Shown piece by piece: positions 60,060 to 64,000 of a stretch of 64,000 nucleotides of DNA. The notes below the pieces were generated by a model. The model saw only the letters and a program-made list of their open reading frames with translations, searched no databases and had not been told where the DNA came from. Position 1 is the stretch's first letter, and the number at the start of each line of letters is the position of its first letter. The position numbers and the translations under genes are program-made. This DNA is from Isoetes taiwanensis. Lineage: Eukaryota; Streptophyta; Lycopodiopsida; Isoetales; Isoetaceae. Location of the stretch: contig JAJEKV010000023.1 in the NCBI GenBank assembly GCA_021234155.1, forward strand, positions 2,532,557 to 2,596,556, given 5' to 3'.

Positions 60060-61733
60060 AGATGAAGTATGAAGAAAATGAAGAACAAAAAGGGATCTTA
60101 TCAAGCCAAAAATGGCAAGGCAAGAGATAGGGTGCAGTAGTCTACTCCGGGAAAATCCGTCGTTGCCGTGCTTGCAATAGAACCCCGGATTTGGACCTGC
60201 GCAAGACGTCTCTGATGACCCAAAAAAAAAAATACGTACCTTTTTTCGAATTCTTACTGCACGGGACGTATCTGAGGGCACGATTCATCCACTAAATTTC
60301 AATCCATGCCGTATTTTGCCCTAATCAGTAGAAGAAAAGAAGCTAAGAAACCAGATAAATCCGTTTGGTTTGGAAATGTGAACTTCTCATGACATGCAAC
60401 CTATTTCGTAGAGCTGAAATGAGCCAACGGAACCTTATAGCTTAAAAAATACCTGGAGGATGCCTTTGTGCTGCAAAAGCTTCTAAAACAGTTGAGAAGG
60501 CAAACATTAGAGGGACATAAACTCGATCACGAAAACGGAAGGGAGAATAAACGACCAAATCAAAAGGATTTACCTGGATCCATAGCTGGCGCTGCTCCGG
60601 CCAAAATCTTATGGAAAAAAAACCATATCAATCCTCTTCTCCAAAATTGGAAAGGGGCAAATCTCATATGCATGTCGGGATTCAAAATGGGGCAAATCGA
60701 TCTGCCCCGGGATTAGGTACGAAAAATACAAATCATGCCAAAAAAAACTTTCCTGATTTTCGGAAATCGGGTTTTTGTTCCGGCAGCCAGAAGCTCTAAA
60801 ACCTTAGAGAAATTAATAAAAATAAATTTCAAAAAGTTTTCTTCCAGACCGGAAAATCCCAAATTAAAAAGATTGATATGTCAAGATTAGAGAAAACTCA
60901 AATGGGATAATCTGATTCTTGATCAGTCTCTTATGGATGTTCTTTCTTCTATTTCCATCTATACATGAATTAATAAGCAAAAGAATTCTGCTAGGGTCTA
61001 TTGTGCACTTAATAGATTCTACATCTCTAATCCAAACTTGAATTTCTGGGATGATTGCTTCAAGCACCTCTTTGTTTGACAATCAGCTCCAATTTCTTCA
61101 TTTTTTCCATATATCATATTCAAATTAAAAGAATTAGAAAGTCTTACGCAAATTCAATTGCTCTCTTCTTGGCAATGATTAATTCTGTAAAGATTTTAAG
61201 GACTTTTATCATTGTCTTGGTGATATTCATTTTTCTTCTCAGTTCAATTTTATGAAGTATTTTTATATGAAGGTTAATAAGGTAAAAGAATGGATTAAAA
61301 ACTAGCTGAGGAGAAAACATGAGAGAGATCATTCTTAAGAATTAGTTTATATTCAGATAAAAGAAATTAGATCTTTGCTTCAGAATGATCTTCATAATTC
61401 CAGCTTATAGCTTGAGGAAGAACTTTTAGATAGAAACATTAAAAGTATTGAGAAGTTTAAGACTAAGAGTGCTGCTATCAAATGCAAGATAAAGTACATT
61501 TTAATATAGTCATGAAGGACACAACTGAGTTTGCATGTCCATTACCTCTTGAAGATATAATGGTAGTACTCCCATTGAAGGGGTCTGCAACATCACATGT
61601 AGCAGTTGGTTTGGTATAACCAACCCATCATGTATTAACCTGATAGGCTCAAATGCTGGGCAGTTCTGAAGACTCTCAATTGGCAATTGGCAAATCCTAT
61701 CTTCTCGTTCTTCTCGGGCCCATCTACCTATCT

Positions 61734-63273
61734 TGTGACGTCCCCTACTTCTTCTACGATGCTCCCATCATATCAGAAGGCGGAGTTCACCCCCCTGGCA
61801 GCCAAACTGACAGGGGCCATCCACCTGACACCAATCCTTGACAATGGATCGATGAGGAAGACTGGATGGGTCATTCGCCCCGTCTTCCCTCGGGACCGTC
61901 CTAGCTGCGGAAGCGTGAATAAACATAAGCACATGACATCAATATATCAACAGAGTCGCCTCGAAGGGCGACTACACCATATCATACATGTAACAGCACA
62001 TCAATAACATCATCATCACATGGGGGATCCTACCCAATGGCTCGGACTCCAGGGTATGGACTGATGGCTTGGGCTTCCAGAAGTCATTGCAGACAGAGTT
62101 TATAAGAATGGATTGGGCTGGCATAGAAACATGGTTGTTGGGTAGTCCACTCCATCTGCCCCTCCCGTGCACACTTTGCAGAGTAGGTTGAAGAGTCTTG
62201 GGAGTGGACCATAGCCTGCCGGGTGCGTAGCCAGAGAGGCTACTGCTGGGTTGCATCTCCCCAGTCCCCATGAGGCAGGAGGAGAGTCTTCTCCCCTCCA
62301 GAGGCATGCATGCCCATCACAGACGGCTAGAGGGCCATTGCCCATATTCGACTTGAACCTCATTGAAGGTGACACATCAATCAAGAGGTGTCGAGCTCAT
62401 GCCTTGCCCACACGCGGTGGCAAACCATTAAGCCTAGCCCACTTAGATCTCCGGTAGGCTTTACACACCAGAGGGATCAGTCAGTGATGGGACAAGTCCC
62501 CCTTATTCCACCGGTCTAGCCCCACCGCCCACAACCCGGCGGGCTCTTGTACACGGGCCGCATTAATTGGGAATTAATGAGGTTATTCAGGATCATCTGC
62601 TACTGAAGCTTTTAGGGTCTCTACCCCCCCCTTCCCACATACATAGGAGAGCATAGAATGGAACATCATCATCATCAAAGAACTGAAATACTGAATAAGA
62701 TCTAATCTATCTTACCTAAACATACATAATTAGGTTCCTTCGTTACGGCTGGTGATCTTAGGATCTACAAGACTGCTAAGACTGATCTAACATACTATAT
62801 CTCATTGTCAGGCTAAGAGTCGGCTTTGCACAACAGAATCACAGTTTACCTGATCCTTGGCTTGCTCCAACTCCTCGAATCGTGTCCATGCCTTTGTTCT
62901 TGCTGAAGACGGCTGCTTCTGAGGAATCTAATGTGCAAAAGCGGCTCAGCGGCGTCTGGCAATGCGGAATGGCAGCTTGCCTTGGCCGGAATGGCTCAGG
63001 GAAGCCAAAATGCGAAAATGGAAAAGGTTTAGGGTTTCCCCTTTTGTTCCCTATACATGAACTTTTAGGGTTAGGTTAGAAGGGACCAAATGGGGCATTG
63101 CCACTTGGCAAGGGGGGTTTAATTGCATACGTTTAATATACATGTGCAACATACGAGGTTGCCCCCTAGGCGCAACTCTTTACGGCTCTCAAGTACTTGT
63201 CATGGTGACATGTACATGTGATGTGGCAGTATAATATACGTATTCGGACCGTATGTTATGCTGGAATGTCACA
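61734..63273 (-). repeat. Ty3/gypsy LTR (1540 bp), minus orientation
   Basis: On the plus strand it starts TGTGACGTCCC and ends GGAATGTCACA. It resembles 1180-2802 in reverse. A complemented purine tract (ATCTCCCCACCTTG) follows at 63274, so this is the 3' LTR of a minus-oriented element whose body lies to the right. It interrupts LINE copy C after CTACCTATCT. Confidence 0.8.
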
Positions 63274-64000
63274 ATCTCCCCACCTTGAATTGATGCTGTC
63301 CTCAGCATCACGCATCTCCCCACCTTGGAAACCTGCATACCCTGCAATAGGTTTGATGCATATAATTTTATAACACAATTATCCCAAGGTAATATTTAAG
63401 TTTAATTTTTCATAACACATCCGTGCTCAATACCATACTATGATAAGGGGATCTTTCACCCTCTTACTTTATCATCTATTATTCACAAAATTTTATGGTT
63501 TACACCATTATCATTAACATACTTCCGAAATTCTCTAATTAAGGTTCCATATCATCTCCTTGCAACACATTATGACAAGTTTCCGCAGTGCGACCTTCCT
63601 GCCACTAGACTTCCCTATTGGCCGGCAGGTCCAACACTACATCAGTATACATTTAATTATTTTAAAGTTGGTTATTAGGGAACCACCCATTAATTACAAT
63701 TTATATGGATGCAAGGCTAATCTCCCGGCATAGGAAGATTATGTTTCTTCTATCTTGGCCGTGGAGACAACGCCTTATCATGCTTAAGATGATCCCTCAT
63801 GCCTACACCTTTAGTTGCCTTTGGCGTGAAGGATAGCATTCTTCCCGTAGTAGGCATTGACTAGAGGTGCTTTCCTATCAATGCATGCATGAATGACCTC
63901 TTATCTCTCAAGTTCGTCTACTTCCGTGGGACGGAAGTAGACTTTTTAATCTACCTCACACTCACCTATCGGTTTGGTGTCGACTACTTTGGTGACGAGC
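63274..64000 (-). mobile_element. 3' internal end of a minus-oriented Ty3/gypsy element
   Basis: The minus strand reads GGGATCATCTTAAGCATG.., like the region near 750-780, and ends with CTGAGGACAGCATCAATTC and a purine tract before the LTR. No coding sequence is in view; the element continues past the window. Confidence 0.65.

Larger units (their letters stand above)
55752..60876 (-). mobile_element. Nonautonomous Helitron (5125 bp)
   Basis: On the minus strand it starts TCAATC and ends CTAG. The terminal hairpin TGCCCGGC-AAC-GCCGGGCA (8-bp stem, 55763-55781) lies 7 nt from the CTAG end. Insertion is between A (55751) and T (60877) without target duplication. The related LINE copy B carries a near-empty site (..AATAAA|TATGTCAAG.. 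in the same sense). No Rep/helicase sequence was found, so it needs a partner element. Inside are AT-rich DNA, short tandem repeats and exon-like pieces. Confidence 0.85.
55070..61733 (+). mobile_element. Degenerate LINE, copy C, split by a Helitron
   Basis: Endonuclease start MKILTWNVR at 55430, then IWIEATSPSGDLAMLWKNID, and YASTNPKDREFVWADINSWL up to 55746. After the Helitron it resumes at 60877 (MSRLEKTQMG..., RFYISNPNLNFWDD). Frames are broken. An LTR interrupts the right end at 61734. It is the inverted partner of 40427-42330. Confidence 0.8.

Noticed and set aside
1-64000. CRISPR arrays, bacterial operons or riboswitches
   Set aside because: None seen; the direct repeats present are microsatellites, tandem duplications or LTRs, and the DNA is plant nuclear.

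Overview
The window is nuclear DNA of a land plant. The evidence is a multi-exon gene with canonical GT..AG introns and an N-terminal DLNxxP (EAR-type) motif, several LTR retrotransposons with the plant-typical initiator-Met tRNA primer site (TGGTATCAGAGC), a chromodomain Ty3/gypsy element, a Ty1/copia element, hAT fragments, LINEs and a Helitron ending in hairpin-CTAG. The species cannot be told from the sequence; the dense nesting of elements suggests a large, repeat-rich genome.

Layout. 1-1179 is the 3' noncoding end of a Ty3/gypsy element. It runs into an LTR (1180-2802), which is followed directly by a primer-binding site and a long internal region to about 13403. That internal region holds, in order, a histone H3-like pseudogene whose first ten codons match canonical H3 (3364-4502), a duplicated 79-nt stem-loop, a TATA box, an unrecognised long ORF split by a LINE (5282-7900), and a chromovirus gag-pol with a C-terminal chromodomain (8229-12947). 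No 3' LTR follows. 13404-20100 is a minus-strand LINE endonuclease remnant split by a complete copia element (14226-19311; 559-bp LTRs, CTACC target duplication) that has lost its integrase core. 21400-21550 holds heat-shock-element-like motifs before a TATA box. 21963-25200 is a minus-strand LINE split by a noncoding LTR element (22005-24278; target duplication ATTAT). 26687-27293 is a 197-bp perfect inverted repeat. 29800-34290 is a patchwork of LINE, Ty3 integrase plus LTR, and hAT pieces. A 2.1-kb repeat of unknown class occurs twice (34239-36893 and 42893-45177), with a LINE insertion in the first copy only. 40427-42330 and 55070-61733 are inverted copies of one degenerate LINE; the second carries a 5.1-kb Helitron (55752-60876). 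The right end (61734-64000) is an LTR plus internal DNA of the same broad family as the left end, in the opposite orientation.

The only host gene that looks intact is at 46158-52626: five inferred exons encode a 1816-residue protein with an EAR motif, a possible SPOC-like domain, an RE/RD/RS-rich region, a KH-like domain and four RRM-like repeats. It is probably a nuclear RNA-processing or RNA-linked repression factor.

The most unusual object is the H3-like sequence inside a chromodomain retrotransposon. The H3 tail start and the H3 histone fold are both recognisable but separated by about 240 codons of charged sequence, and the copy is broken by two stops and two frame changes.
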